A stretch of DNA of 20,892 nucleotides. It comes from Ascoidea tarda (nom. inval.). Its lineage: Eukaryota > Ascomycota > Saccharomycetes > Ascoideales > Ascoideaceae. Under the pieces are notes generated by a model. That model saw only the letters and a program-made list of their open reading frames with translations, was not told the origin of the DNA and made no database searches. Position 1 is the stretch's first letter. Each line of letters begins with the position of its first letter. The position numbers were made by a program, and so were the translations under genes. Location: assembly GCA_030560485.1 (NCBI GenBank), contig JAKTTS010000272.1:1-20892 (forward strand), written 5' to 3'. Shown here one piece after another: positions 8,044 to 16,509 of the stretch.

Positions 8044-8895
8044 ATGTTGCCGGATGGTTCCAATGCTTTTATTGGAGGGGTTTTTTATGGAGCTGCTGAA
8101 ACTTTAGTGGGGCATCCTTTTGATACCATCAAAGTTCGTATGCAAACCTCCGAAAAGAGATTTAAAGATCCCTTGGATGCTGCAATGATTACCTATAAAA
8201 ATGAAAAACTAAATGGGTTTTATAAAGGCTGTACTCCTTCTATGCTAAGTTGGATAATCATGGACTCGATAACCTTGGGCTCTCTACATCAGTATAGATA
8301 CTTTTTGAAACAAAATTTTTATAATGATTATAAAACTTTGCCATTATTCGGTCATTGTATTGCTGGTGCAATGTCAGGTTGGACTGTTTCAATAATTTCT
8401 GCTCCCTTAGAACAAATTAAATCAAGATTGCAAATTCAATATGATTCTCACTCAAAAAAATTCACTGGCCCAATTGATTGCACTACTACCATATACAAAT
8501 TGAAGGGTTTAAAAGGTTTATATTCCGGTTTACCTTCAACTCTTTTATTCAGATCAGCTTCTGCGGCTTGGTGGGGCTCTTATGAATCTTTCAAAAATTA
8601 TTTCAATAACAATACAAATCTATCTCCAATCTCAATAAATTTCTGGGCTGGTGGTTTAAGCTCAATTGTTTTTTGGTCTGTTGGTTATCCTGCTGACGTT
8701 ATTAGACAGATTATAATGACTGACAATATTCAAAATCCGGTTTTCAAAAATAACATTTTAAATGTTGTCAAATATGTTTATAAAAATAGAGGGATAATGG
8801 GCTTCTTTAAAGGTTTTGGCCCTTCAATTTTAAGATCTTTTCCTGCAAATGCAGCCGGTATAACAGCATTTGAATTCGTAATGAAATATTTATAA
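8044..8895 (+). CDS. Mitochondrial carrier family (SLC25) protein, substrate not assigned
   Basis: This 283-residue protein has the threefold SLC25 structure. The PX[D/E]XX[K/R] signatures are HPFDTIKVR (repeat 1, about residue 25), APLEQIKSR (repeat 2, about 121) and YPADVIRQI (repeat 3, about 219). Each is followed by an amphipathic stretch and a G-F-[YF]-K-G or GLYSG motif (GFYKGCTPS, GLYSGLPST, GFFKGFGPS). Such proteins move metabolites across the inner mitochondrial membrane. The first repeat (GHPFDTIKVRMQTS) resembles the ornithine/carnitine/Ymc subgroup, while AAWWGSYESF in repeat 2 recalls less-studied fungal carriers. I cannot choose a substrate. The frame is open upstream to 7927, but only through non-ATG codons; the first in-frame ATG is at 8044 and gives a normal carrier N-terminus with no presequence. 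No CTG codon is used. The gene converges on VPS3 with 128 bp between their stops. Confidence 0.9.
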   Translation: MLPDGSNAFIGGVFYGAAETLVGHPFDTIKVRMQTSEKRFKDPLDAAMITYKNEKLNGFYKGCTPSMLSWIIMDSITLGSLHQYRYFLKQNFYNDYKTLPLFGHCIAGAMSGWTVSIISAPLEQIKSRLQIQYDSHSKKFTGPIDCTTTIYKLKGLKGLYSGLPSTLLFRSASAAWWGSYESFKNYFNNNTNLSPISINFWAGGLSSIVFWSVGYPADVIRQIIMTDNIQNPVFKNNILNVVKYVYKNRGIMGFFKGFGPSILRSFPANAAGITAFEFVMKYL

Positions 8896-9023
8896 CACAA
8901 TTGATTTCATGATATCATTAATACTATAGACTCTGTTGTTGTTGTTTTTTTGTTATAATAATCATCAACTCTTTCTTTTTATCTTCAATATTCACGTTTA
9001 TTATATTTATTGTATTTATTATA

Positions 9024-12000
9024 CTATGTATCCGTATCAGTATTTGTTCTTTTTATTAAAATTGATTTCACTTTATTTTTCTTTATATTCTTATTACTTT
9101 TATCATCGTTATTTAAATCTCCCACATTGTCTTGTTCATTTGTTTCAGGTGTAGTATCCTTTTCAATTGATGTCTTTTTAGGAACTTCTTTAAAATCATT
9201 AAAGACATTCTCATAATATTTTAACTCACTTCGAGCTAAACTTTTTTTCATTACACTAAAATTGTACAAATTATTTATATTAGTAATATTTTTAATCAAA
9301 ATTTTGTTTAAAAACTTGATAGATAACTCATTTGGAATCTTATTTAATATCATTATTAAATCAAGATAATAACTATAATTAAATAGAAAAACCTCAATTA
9401 ATTGCATCAAATTTTCTTTGTTATTTTTGTTTTTTTCATTGTCACTACTCTTATATTTCTTTAAGTAATTATCAAATATTATTTCAAAAAGATGTTCCTG
9501 AACTTTAGAATCAACTTTAAGATTTTCATTTGGATAAAAAATCTCTTTCCCATTTAATTCAAAATCTTCAGAATGATTAATATCCAAAACCATCCCACAT
9601 GTATTTGCAAATAATTCAACAGTTGTAAAATCATTCAAATCACATAATTTTCTAATAACTCCATCAAAATCTCTCAATTTTAGCTCAATGACTGCCAATA
9701 TATATAAACAAAATTCCTCAAAAGGCTTTAATATCTTATATATTGCAATTAAAATATTTAATCCATCCTCAGAGCCTGACTCAAATGTGCCATTAAAAAT
9801 TTCGTTTCTATATTTTTTCAAAATTTCCTCATTATAATCTTTTGAAAAATTATTATAAATTGAGTCAATGATTTTAAAATAATAATCAATAAACTTCAAA
9901 ATAATACCAAAATTATTTCCATCATCATCACTCCCATTATTCCTTAAAAGTAACCCATATTGTTGTTTTTGCATCATTTTATTCTCAAAAGATAAAAACT
10001 TGCAAAATGTTATTTTTGGAATTTGATCATATTTTTCTTTATATCTCCTAATAATATTAGAAAAAACAAATCGAATTCGGTATTTTTCAGGTCTTGCTTT
10101 TATAGTGCCCTTAATCTTGTTCATGTCCTTATTATTTGAATTTTCTTCGTTTTTAACTTCTTTATTAGCCACTGCACTAGTTGATTTTCTCCTAATTCCT
10201 CTTGACCATAAATTCAGTTTGGGTGAATTTGGTATGGGACTTGCAGGTGCTGTTTTTGATTGTTTAACATTCAGTGAATCGAAATTTAATTCAGAACCAG
10301 AATGTAGCCTTGTTTCAAGTTCTTTTTCTTTCCCCAAAAAAAATCTAATATAATTAACATATTCCATCAACAAATCATTTTTTATATCATCAGTTAAATT
10401 AGCCTTTGTTGAAATTAAAAATTCAAGATAAAGAATTTTAGCATTATAACAATTCAAATTTTCATAATTTATAATATTGGAAACTCCAGAATGGGTCCTA
10501 TTAACTTCTTGAAAAACATTATCGGCTTTCTCTTTTTCATCAAAATGTTCCAATATTTTAATCACCTTGTCTTTATCAAATTTCGAAGATAGTTCTCTTG
10601 ATAATATTATATCCATTATCAAAGTCTTATATTTTTTAAATCGGTTTTTATTATTTATAATTTTTTGCATTAGATAATACATTATTTTGATATCAAAATC
10701 TTTATTAGAAGAAAACAGTTTTAATAATTTTTCAATTTTTTCTTTTAACATTTTTTCTTGTAAGTAAAAACTTTCCTTGCATTCGATAATAGAGTCAAAA
10801 ACCAAATCCCAATAATATTCTGTTTGAATTTGACCTTTATTCTCAAGAAGTTCAAGTAAAAAATCTATCTTATTACTTTCTTTCAAAATCTCTTGAGCTA
10901 TTTTCAGTGAACAAATGAGATTCTTGTTTAAAAATGTTTTTAGACCCAGGTCTGACTTTTTGGGATCATCATTCATGTCCTTAAGAAAGTGTAATAACAA
11001 CCCTATTTCAACATATTTTGTAATATTCTCAAACGCAATACTTAAGTTTGTCAATATTGGAAAAACAGAATAAAAGCTATCATTCTTTTTATTGGCAGTA
11101 AAGACCATTTTGAGTTCATTTCTCTTATCTAACCAATCTTGTAGTATAAGTTTATAAAATTTCTGGAATTTCTGCACAAAATCCCAATGATTATTTTTAA
11201 AGCTATTTTTTTGATATTTTGTTATTATACACTCTACTATTTCAAAAATAGAATTAAAACAAAAAATTTTATCCAAATCAAGATACTTTTTGTAACAAGA
11301 AAAATCAAAAAAGCTGGAATTATTACCGGATTTTATTCTAGAATCCTTAGATATTTTGGAATTAAAGTTCTTTTTATCTAGGTTATTAATTCTCAAAAGA
11401 AAATATATCAAGAACCTTGGGTCTAATGAATTATTAAATTTGCTGAAAATCAAGAGAGCCTTTTTGTTAAAATCAGATAACTTAATATTATCTTTAATTA
11501 ATTTTGTAGAAAAAATGAGACGATCCAAAGAAAGATGATTTTCGGTCCAAAATTCAAATGCTTTATCGACAAAAGAAGGATTATGAGAAAAAATTATGTT
11601 AAGCAAATATAAACTGCCTATCAAAGTTTCCATAATCTCAAAATGCAATAATTTTATCCGGAGATCTGTATTGTCTAAATTTTCATCTAAAATCATATCT
11701 TTCGATAGATCTTCTGTCAAGGGATTATTAGAAGGGCTATTTGATGGAGAATGATTATTATCTAATGTAGAATCTGTTTGATCTTTAACAATAGAGTGAA
11801 AGCAAAATTCATTGTTGTTTAAAGTTCCATGCTTTAAGAGCATATTTATGAGATCTACTTGTTTTTCATTTTTAATGTAATCAGAAATCAACAACTTTAA
11901 ATCGGTTATGATTGAATGAAATTCCTCTTCTAAGTTAAAAATTAGTTCGGATATTTTATTTGCTTTGATAGTATCGGTAGTAATGTCTTTGTTGACGGCT

Positions 12001-13817
12001 GCCAAAATTTCATTTAATAGTTGAAAAATTCTTATTAAAAAGGGTTTTCTGTATAGTACGTTCACACCTATTCTTGATCCATAAACAATTATATTGGACA
12101 AATTAGACAGAATTATCCTACTAGAAAGATCATTTGCAATAACAAAACAATCGTGATGTTCAAAATGATCGCTTTTCGTTTTAGCCAATTTATCCAAATC
12201 CCTTAATATGAGTTTTTGAGTAGTAATTGGTACTTTTAAAATAATGGACAAAAGTTTTAAAGAGAAACTTTTTTCATTTTTTGAATTTGAATTAGTCAAA
12301 CCAGAAGAAATATTAATTGGAAAGGCTTTAAAAGATTTTGAAATCAATATTTTAGAATCCAGAAAGCTAATTGTTTGCAATTGTGTTTGATCATAAAGGG
12401 AATTTATCAAAATTTCATAATTCGAAGTAGTATCGGATTTAGTGGACTGAAAAGCAGCTATGCAAAACGGGAAATCGACTTCTATATTTGAAGGATACGA
12501 TGACCAAGCTAAAGTTCCTCGACAAATGTCACCATTAAGGTTAATAGATAAACCCATTGAGGGTTCTGAAATATTTGAGCCACTTGAGCAACTGACCAAA
12601 AATTCGTTTTCATTAATGTTTTTGATAACTGGTACTATTTCAGAATTGAATGAATTATCAACATTAGAGGCAGAAAGTGGAAACAAGGGAATTTTTTGGA
12701 AATTGTTTAAATCAATTAAATCGTAGTTGGTTTCTGTCGACACCAAAGTATAGGACAGTTTTCTCAAACCTTTTAAAACATTTGGATAATTAACATCTTT
12801 TAGTAGTTTTATTGAGGTTGCTGATATCAAAACAATTCTAATTAATTTTTTTGTAAATAATACAACCGGCACAAAATTATCATGATTGTCATTAAAAGTT
12901 TTAATTATTTGCTGTGAAATTAAAGGGTCGTTTGATAGTTTGTTGAGGCTGTTGAAATCCAAGGTAAAATCATTAATATCTTTCAATCGCCCGATATTTG
13001 CAGGAGATAATTCAGGTAACATAAATAGACTTATAATTGAGCCCGATTGAACAACAATTTTCTTGATAGAAGGCAAAATTAACATTTTTAAAATTGGTTT
13101 GGGTTCCTTGGGTTTTGATTTTTTATTTTTCTTGGAGGCTTTTTCAGTTGAATCTGAGAATTTCGTTCTTGAAATCAATATATATCCTGCAGTTTCATCA
13201 ATATAATAGTAATGTAGTATTTCTCCTTTAGATGTTCCAATGTATATATTGGATAGATACGATTCTATAGAAGTTGGGTAAAATGGTTCTGGGAAAAAAG
13301 ATTTATTGGGAAGATCATCAGAAATTGGATCTGAGGAAGGCAATTCATTTTCATCATCAATTTTAATGGTTTCAATGATGTTTTTAAGAATATAGGGACC
13401 ACTGGATATAGAGATCTTGATATCGTTCTTCGCCTTTGCATTTTCGTTTATAGGAGCAGATTCATTTTTAGAGTGCTCAACAGAGTGTACATGAGAAATA
13501 TTGTGTATCAGCAGTTTGTCATTGGTACCTTCGTCAATGTTGTTATCCTTCATGTTGTTATCCTTCATGTCGTTATCTTTCATGTCGTTATCTTTCATGT
13601 CATTATCTTTGGTGTTATTATTGCTGAAAGAAACAGCACTATCTTTTAAGTCGTCTTTTAAGTCACCTTTTAAATCTTCTTTTGAATTGTGTTTTGAATC
13701 ATCTATTAATTCATCTTTTGAATTATCTTTTGAAATCTGTGCCCCTGATATTGTGTTGTCTTTGTCTGGCAGTGTTGATGGAATATCATCCTTTGGTGAA
13801 TTAATTTCTTCTGGCAT
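9024..13817 (-). CDS. VPS3: Vps3-like CORVET tethering subunit (TGFBRAP1 family)
   Basis: CORVET tethers early endosomes through Rab5/Vps21, with Vps3 as its Rab-binding subunit. Residues 1-180 are low-complexity, acidic and Lys-rich, with KDDLKD-type and NDMKD repeats. From about residue 184 a citron-homology (CNH) beta-propeller begins: NIYIGTSKGEILHYYYIDE matches human TGFBRAP1 NLYIGTSDCFIYHF. Later, NEFLVSCSSGSNISEPSMGLSIN and GTLAWSSYPSNIEVDFPF match its FLLAGPGGLGM...HWSENVIGAAVSFPY region. The rest is long and alpha-helical, as in Vps39/Vps3 proteins, with a Ser/Pro-rich insert around ASPIPNSPKLNLWSRG. At 1,597 residues it is much longer than S. cerevisiae Vps3 (about 1,011), from the N-terminal extension and many Asn/Lys-rich insertions. 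The related HOPS subunit Vps39/Vam6 is the main alternative; the CNH details favour Vps3. The ATG lies at 13817-13815, and the stop faces the carrier gene. Confidence 0.78.
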   Translation of the reverse strand: MPEEINSPKDDIPSTLPDKDNTISGAQISKDNSKDELIDDSKHNSKEDLKGDLKDDLKDSAVSFSNNNTKDNDMKDNDMKDNDMKDNNMKDNNIDEGTNDKLLIHNISHVHSVEHSKNESAPINENAKAKNDIKISISSGPYILKNIIETIKIDDENELPSSDPISDDLPNKSFFPEPFYPTSIESYLSNIYIGTSKGEILHYYYIDETAGYILISRTKFSDSTEKASKKNKKSKPKEPKPILKMLILPSIKKIVVQSGSIISLFMLPELSPANIGRLKDINDFTLDFNSLNKLSNDPLISQQIIKTFNDNHDNFVPVVLFTKKLIRIVLISATSIKLLKDVNYPNVLKGLRKLSYTLVSTETNYDLIDLNNFQKIPLFPLSASNVDNSFNSEIVPVIKNINENEFLVSCSSGSNISEPSMGLSINLNGDICRGTLAWSSYPSNIEVDFPFCIAAFQSTKSDTTSNYEILINSLYDQTQLQTISFLDSKILISKSFKAFPINISSGLTNSNSKNEKSFSLKLLSIILKVPITTQKLILRDLDKLAKTKSDHFEHHDCFVIANDLSSRIILSNLSNIIVYGSRIGVNVLYRKPFLIRIFQLLNEILAAVNKDITTDTIKANKISELIFNLEEEFHSIITDLKLLISDYIKNEKQVDLINMLLKHGTLNNNEFCFHSIVKDQTDSTLDNNHSPSNSPSNNPLTEDLSKDMILDENLDNTDLRIKLLHFEIMETLIGSLYLLNIIFSHNPSFVDKAFEFWTENHLSLDRLIFSTKLIKDNIKLSDFNKKALLIFSKFNNSLDPRFLIYFLLRINNLDKKNFNSKISKDSRIKSGNNSSFFDFSCYKKYLDLDKIFCFNSIFEIVECIITKYQKNSFKNNHWDFVQKFQKFYKLILQDWLDKRNELKMVFTANKKNDSFYSVFPILTNLSIAFENITKYVEIGLLLHFLKDMNDDPKKSDLGLKTFLNKNLICSLKIAQEILKESNKIDFLLELLENKGQIQTEYYWDLVFDSIIECKESFYLQEKMLKEKIEKLLKLFSSNKDFDIKIMYYLMQKIINNKNRFKKYKTLIMDIILSRELSSKFDKDKVIKILEHFDEKEKADNVFQEVNRTHSGVSNIINYENLNCYNAKILYLEFLISTKANLTDDIKNDLLMEYVNYIRFFLGKEKELETRLHSGSELNFDSLNVKQSKTAPASPIPNSPKLNLWSRGIRRKSTSAVANKEVKNEENSNNKDMNKIKGTIKARPEKYRIRFVFSNIIRRYKEKYDQIPKITFCKFLSFENKMMQKQQYGLLLRNNGSDDDGNNFGIILKFIDYYFKIIDSIYNNFSKDYNEEILKKYRNEIFNGTFESGSEDGLNILIAIYKILKPFEEFCLYILAVIELKLRDFDGVIRKLCDLNDFTTVELFANTCGMVLDINHSEDFELNGKEIFYPNENLKVDSKVQEHLFEIIFDNYLKKYKSSDNEKNKNNKENLMQLIEVFLFNYSYYLDLIMILNKIPNELSIKFLNKILIKNITNINNLYNFSVMKKSLARSELKYYENVFNDFKEVPKKTSIEKDTTPETNEQDNVGDLNNDDKSNKNIKKNKVKSILIKRTNTDTDT
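13539..13613 (-). repeat. 15-bp in-frame coding repeat in VPS3 (Asn-Asp-Met-Lys-Asp units)
   Basis: Five 15-bp units begin at 13539, 13554, 13569, 13584 and 13599 on the plus strand (GTTGTTATCCTTCAT and variants). They encode the pentapeptide series NDMKD/NNMKD around residues 68-93 of the Vps3-like protein. A separate 12-bp pattern at about 13638-13735 encodes DLKD-like tetrads. Both keep frame when they gain or lose units. Confidence 0.9.
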
Positions 13818-14130
13818 TATTACTTAATTGAACTAAACAATATACATGCCCATTATTGTCATGGGTAATTGTAATACAAATCAATTGTTAGTTATTTGAT
13901 ATGTCAATTAAAAGTTAGTTGAAAGTTAATTCAGAGAGTTTGGATTACACGTACATTTTCATTTTTCTGATGCGTGAAAAGCTACACTTTAAATATCTCC
14001 GAAAGAGCTAACCCAAAGTTTTGTTTATTTAAAACTTTTTCAAGTTGATAAGTAATTTACAACAAAAACTGCAAAACTCAGAGAAATGGGCTTTTTGGTT
14101 GTACAATTATAGCATGGGTTTTAAAACAAG

Positions 14131-14163
14131 TGATAAAAGTGTGATAAAAGTGCGATAAATGGG
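14131..14163 (+). repeat. 11-bp repeat carrying three GATAA motifs
   Basis: TGATAAAAGTG occurs twice in tandem (14131-14141 and 14142-14152), followed by CGATAAATGGG. The array lies 314-346 bp upstream of the VPS3 ATG. GATAA is the core of GATA-factor sites that respond to nitrogen in yeasts, though GATAAG is the usual form, so function is only a guess. Confidence 0.5.
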
Positions 14164-14510
14164 GTTTTAATCAACTTTATTTTATTTATTTGTTTTTTGA
14201 ATGAGAATGATTTTCAAATTTTAAAGGTGAATTGTTTTGAGAAAAATTATAAAAACACAGGATGGTGTTTATAAATTCTAGTTCGTTGAATATTATTCTA
14301 ACTCTTTGAACATTATTCTTGTGGTATTGCCATTTTATTTTGAAGAATCATGATTGTTTATTGGAAGAAAATACAAAACAATAAAAGCTACATTAGTTTT
14401 AGTTCTAGATCTAGATGTTTATTTTTTTTTTTTTGAGTGAAGAATTTGAAGATAATTAGATAAGCTAATAAGAGAAAACAGAAAATGAGAGATGTTATTA
14501 ATATGAAATC

Positions 14511-14520
14511 ATATATATAT
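14511..14520 (-). terminator. Probable 3'-end efficiency element of the transporter gene
   Basis: A run of ATATATATAT lies 37-46 bp beyond the transporter stop codon on the minus strand, where a yeast mRNA 3'-end efficiency element is expected. The evidence is motif and position only. Confidence 0.4.
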
Positions 14521-14556
14521 AAAGAAAAGCATACTCATTAATTATTAAAAGTGGAA

Positions 14557-15312
14557 TCAAGCTTTTCCTCCAGGTAAAAAAATGGGTTTGATAGTAATAT
14601 AAGAGTTTTGTGGAGTTGCAATACCAGCATAAGCATTGTACCAGGCCATGAAAGAGACAATGACACCTAAAACACCACCAGCTCTGGTCCAGCCAAGTAC
14701 ACGAGTGTAATCACCGATTGTTAATAAGAGGAAAGTGACGGTTAAGAGAGCAAACATTGAGAAAAAGGCTACGGTTGACTTCATAGTGCAAAGAGTAAGC
14801 ATTCCACTGAAAATGGTCCAACCTAGAAGGAAAAATGCAATTGCATTGTTTTTTTCAACTGGATCAGTATATGAAGAAGCAATACCAAAACCTGGAGTTT
14901 GAATAGCAGCCCATGCCATCCAAAAACCACCATAGGAGGATAAAGCAGTTCCACCAAAAGTGTTTTCAATAGCAATCTCCCACATGCCGGCACACAATTG
15001 AATAAAACCTCCATAAAAGAAAGCTAGACCAACAACAATTTTGGGGTTTGAAATGCCCATGGCTCTTGCATTGATCATTGATAGAACAAAGGTTGTTAAA
15101 GCAAAAGCAGACAAACCAAGAGGACCTGGATTCGCAAATTTATGAACTGGAGGTGCAGTTACTCCTGTGTATAAAGAGCCACCAAAAGCACTTAACAATT
15201 CGTCTTTTCTAACTTTGGTAGAACCTATATGGATGTATTCATTATTTTCTCCAGAATAAGTGATAGGATCATGTTCATCCTCACCATAATTTGAGACTTC
15301 TTTATTACTCAT
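14557..15312 (-). CDS. ADY2: Acetate/ammonium transporter of the Gpr1/Fun34/YaaH (AceTr) family, Ady2/Ato1-like
   Basis: This 251-residue plasma-membrane protein should have six transmembrane helices (about residues 63-82, 90-112, 127-145, 156-175, 179-200 and 210-229). Family members take up acetate, and some are linked to ammonium export. The signature is NPGPLGLSAFALTT at 61-74, where most relatives have NPAPLGL. Other close matches to S. cerevisiae Ady2 are LSMINARA, ENTFGGTALSSYGGFW, CTMKSTVAFF, TRAGGVLGV and AWYNAYAG. It is about 30 residues shorter than Ady2, mostly in the cytoplasmic N-terminal tail. The paralogues ATO2 and ATO3 cannot be excluded from one sequence. The ATG at 15312-15310 is the natural start. 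No CTG codon is used. The very long upstream region, with a TATA box and stress elements, suggests strong conditional control, as for the glucose-repressed S. cerevisiae gene. Confidence 0.9.
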   Translation of the reverse strand: MSNKEVSNYGEDEHDPITYSGENNEYIHIGSTKVRKDELLSAFGGSLYTGVTAPPVHKFANPGPLGLSAFALTTFVLSMINARAMGISNPKIVVGLAFFYGGFIQLCAGMWEIAIENTFGGTALSSYGGFWMAWAAIQTPGFGIASSYTDPVEKNNAIAFFLLGWTIFSGMLTLCTMKSTVAFFSMFALLTVTFLLLTIGDYTRVLGWTRAGGVLGVIVSFMAWYNAYAGIATPQNSYITIKPIFLPGGKA

Positions 15313-15469
15313 TGCTTATTGAACGATATAAAAAAAAAATATTACTAGTTTCAACCTCTTGAATGAATTGGATTTTTGAAATAAAACAGATTGTGTATTT
15401 AAGATTTGAATAGTGAAAACTGAATAGGTAAGAGAGTTTACAAAATTTATGACTGGAAATAACATTAGC

Positions 15470-15477
15470 TATTTATA
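15470..15477 (-). promoter_or_regulatory. TATA box of the acetate transporter gene
   Basis: On the minus strand this reads TATAAATA, a perfect match to the yeast TATA consensus, about 158 bp upstream of the ATG. TATA-containing promoters in yeasts are typical of inducible genes. This is the clearest TATA box in the window. Confidence 0.55.
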
Positions 15478-15740
15478 CGATTTTGTTTTGTTGTAAGATG
15501 GCCATTGTGGTATTTTCAGTGGTTTTTTGGCTTAAAGAAACAAAGACAACTATAGTTGAGTAGAATTGAGGGTATAGTTGGTGTTGTTTTGCATTTTCCT
15601 AGTGGAGAAAGAAACGTCTTTTTTGCAATAAGATTGTAACAAACTGGGAGAGAATAATAACAGTTTGGTTGCTCAAAGTGGCAGCAGCTATTTGCACAGC
15701 ATTCCCTCAGGGTCTCTCAGAAGCATCAAAGGAAAAGCAG

Positions 15741-15754
15741 TGTTTGATCAAACA
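15741..15754. promoter_or_regulatory. 14-bp perfect palindrome TGTTTGATCAAACA
   Basis: This fully symmetrical site lies about 430 bp upstream of the transporter ATG, just outside the two stress elements. Its form suits a homodimeric regulator, but I do not recognise a specific one. Confidence 0.35.
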
Positions 15755-15776
15755 ATTAAGGAATATATCTTCTCGT

Positions 15777-15828
15777 CCCCTTCTGGAAATAGCACGCTTC
15801 TAAAACACAGAGGAGTATTGCTGAGGGG
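15777..15828. promoter_or_regulatory. Pair of stress response elements (CCCCT and AGGGG)
   Basis: CCCCT at 15777-15781 and AGGGG at 15824-15828 are the two orientations of the Msn2/4-type element, 47 bp apart and about 465-515 bp upstream of the transporter start. Paired elements are more convincing than one, but the motif is only 5 bp. Confidence 0.35.
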
Positions 15829-16509
15829 TCCCAGAGCAGATCTTTCTGCTGTTCCATTGTGCTGGCAACTGAAGCAGAATGCCAGTTCCAGAGGGAACAC
15901 ACCAACAAAAAAAGGCGTGACTGAGCCTGGAGCGCTTGGGCTATCCTGTTTCTGAAAACTATGACAGCTGACTTTCTCAGTCGATGCAAGGACAAGATTT
16001 TATTCTTCCTTAAAAAACCTTGTTCTGCGCAGCGTTCTGCAGAGCTCTGGCCAATCAGCACCCGTTTGGAAGCGATTTTACGTAAATGCTTTTAGAGACT
16101 GAGTGTGGGAAGAGAGTTTTGTTGGAATAATGGATTCTTTTTCTCAGTATACAATTATCTCGCGTTCTTGGGTCTGTTCCCCAGTTTCTGTTACTAATTT
16201 TCCAAACCCAGTGCAGTCTCTTATCTCTCTGTCCTGAAAGAAAGGGAACTGCCGCCACAAAAAATACCGAAGGTTCCTTCTCAAAACGACACCTCTCCAA
16301 AGCTGGCTCTTGAATTGGCTCTTATTTTTGTCAAATTTCCGCTGCAAAACGTGTAAAGAGTAAACAATAAAAGTTAATTAATATTCAAATACAAAATGTG
16401 TATACACAAAAACAAAAATCAACGGTGCAAAACACAGTCAATAAGACAAAAAAACTTGCCAGCATATAATTTCTAGCTCGAACCCCCATTATTCTGAAGG
16501 TTGTTCAAA

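Larger units (their letters stand above)
13818..14556. promoter_or_regulatory. VPS3 upstream region and transporter-gene 3' region
   Basis: This 739-bp spacer is very AT-rich and has no open frame worth calling. It contains three GATAA motifs in an 11-bp repeat (14131-14163), an imperfect 14-bp direct repeat TTGAAYATTATTCT (14286-14299 and 14306-14319), a 12-bp palindrome TCTAGATCTAGA (14404-14415), a run of 13 T (14422-14434) and an (AT)5 run near the transporter stop. There is no clear TATA box next to VPS3. Confidence 0.5.
15313..16509 (-). promoter_or_regulatory. Long upstream region of the acetate transporter gene, partly G+C-rich
   Basis: This 1,197-bp spacer has no ATG-initiated gene that I can support. 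From about 15660 to 16330 it is near half G+C (31 of 60 bases in 15661-15720, 30 of 60 in 15841-15900), against about 22% in 13861-13920. It holds a 14-bp palindrome (15741-15754), stress elements CCCCT (15777-15781) and AGGGG (15824-15828), and a CCAAT box (16051-16055). The right end (about 16340-16509) is AT-rich and should carry the ALG11 3' UTR. A long regulated promoter is the simplest reading. A noncoding RNA or a decayed gene is possible. Confidence 0.5.

Noticed and set aside
9024-13817. Assignment of the long minus-strand gene as VPS39/VAM6 instead of VPS3
   Set aside because: Both share CNH and helical-repeat layout, but NIYIGTSKGE and the GTLAWSSYP..DFPF segment match TGFBRAP1/Vps3 better; kept only as the alternative.
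15665-16347. Open frames of 67-101 codons on both strands in the G+C-rich island
   Set aside because: The ones I checked start at TTG or GTG, not ATG; their sequences have no known motif and higher G+C alone makes stops rarer.
16475-16495. B-box-like GGTTCGAGC on the minus strand
   Set aside because: The flanking bases do not form a T stem and no A box lies at the right distance, so it is not a tRNA.
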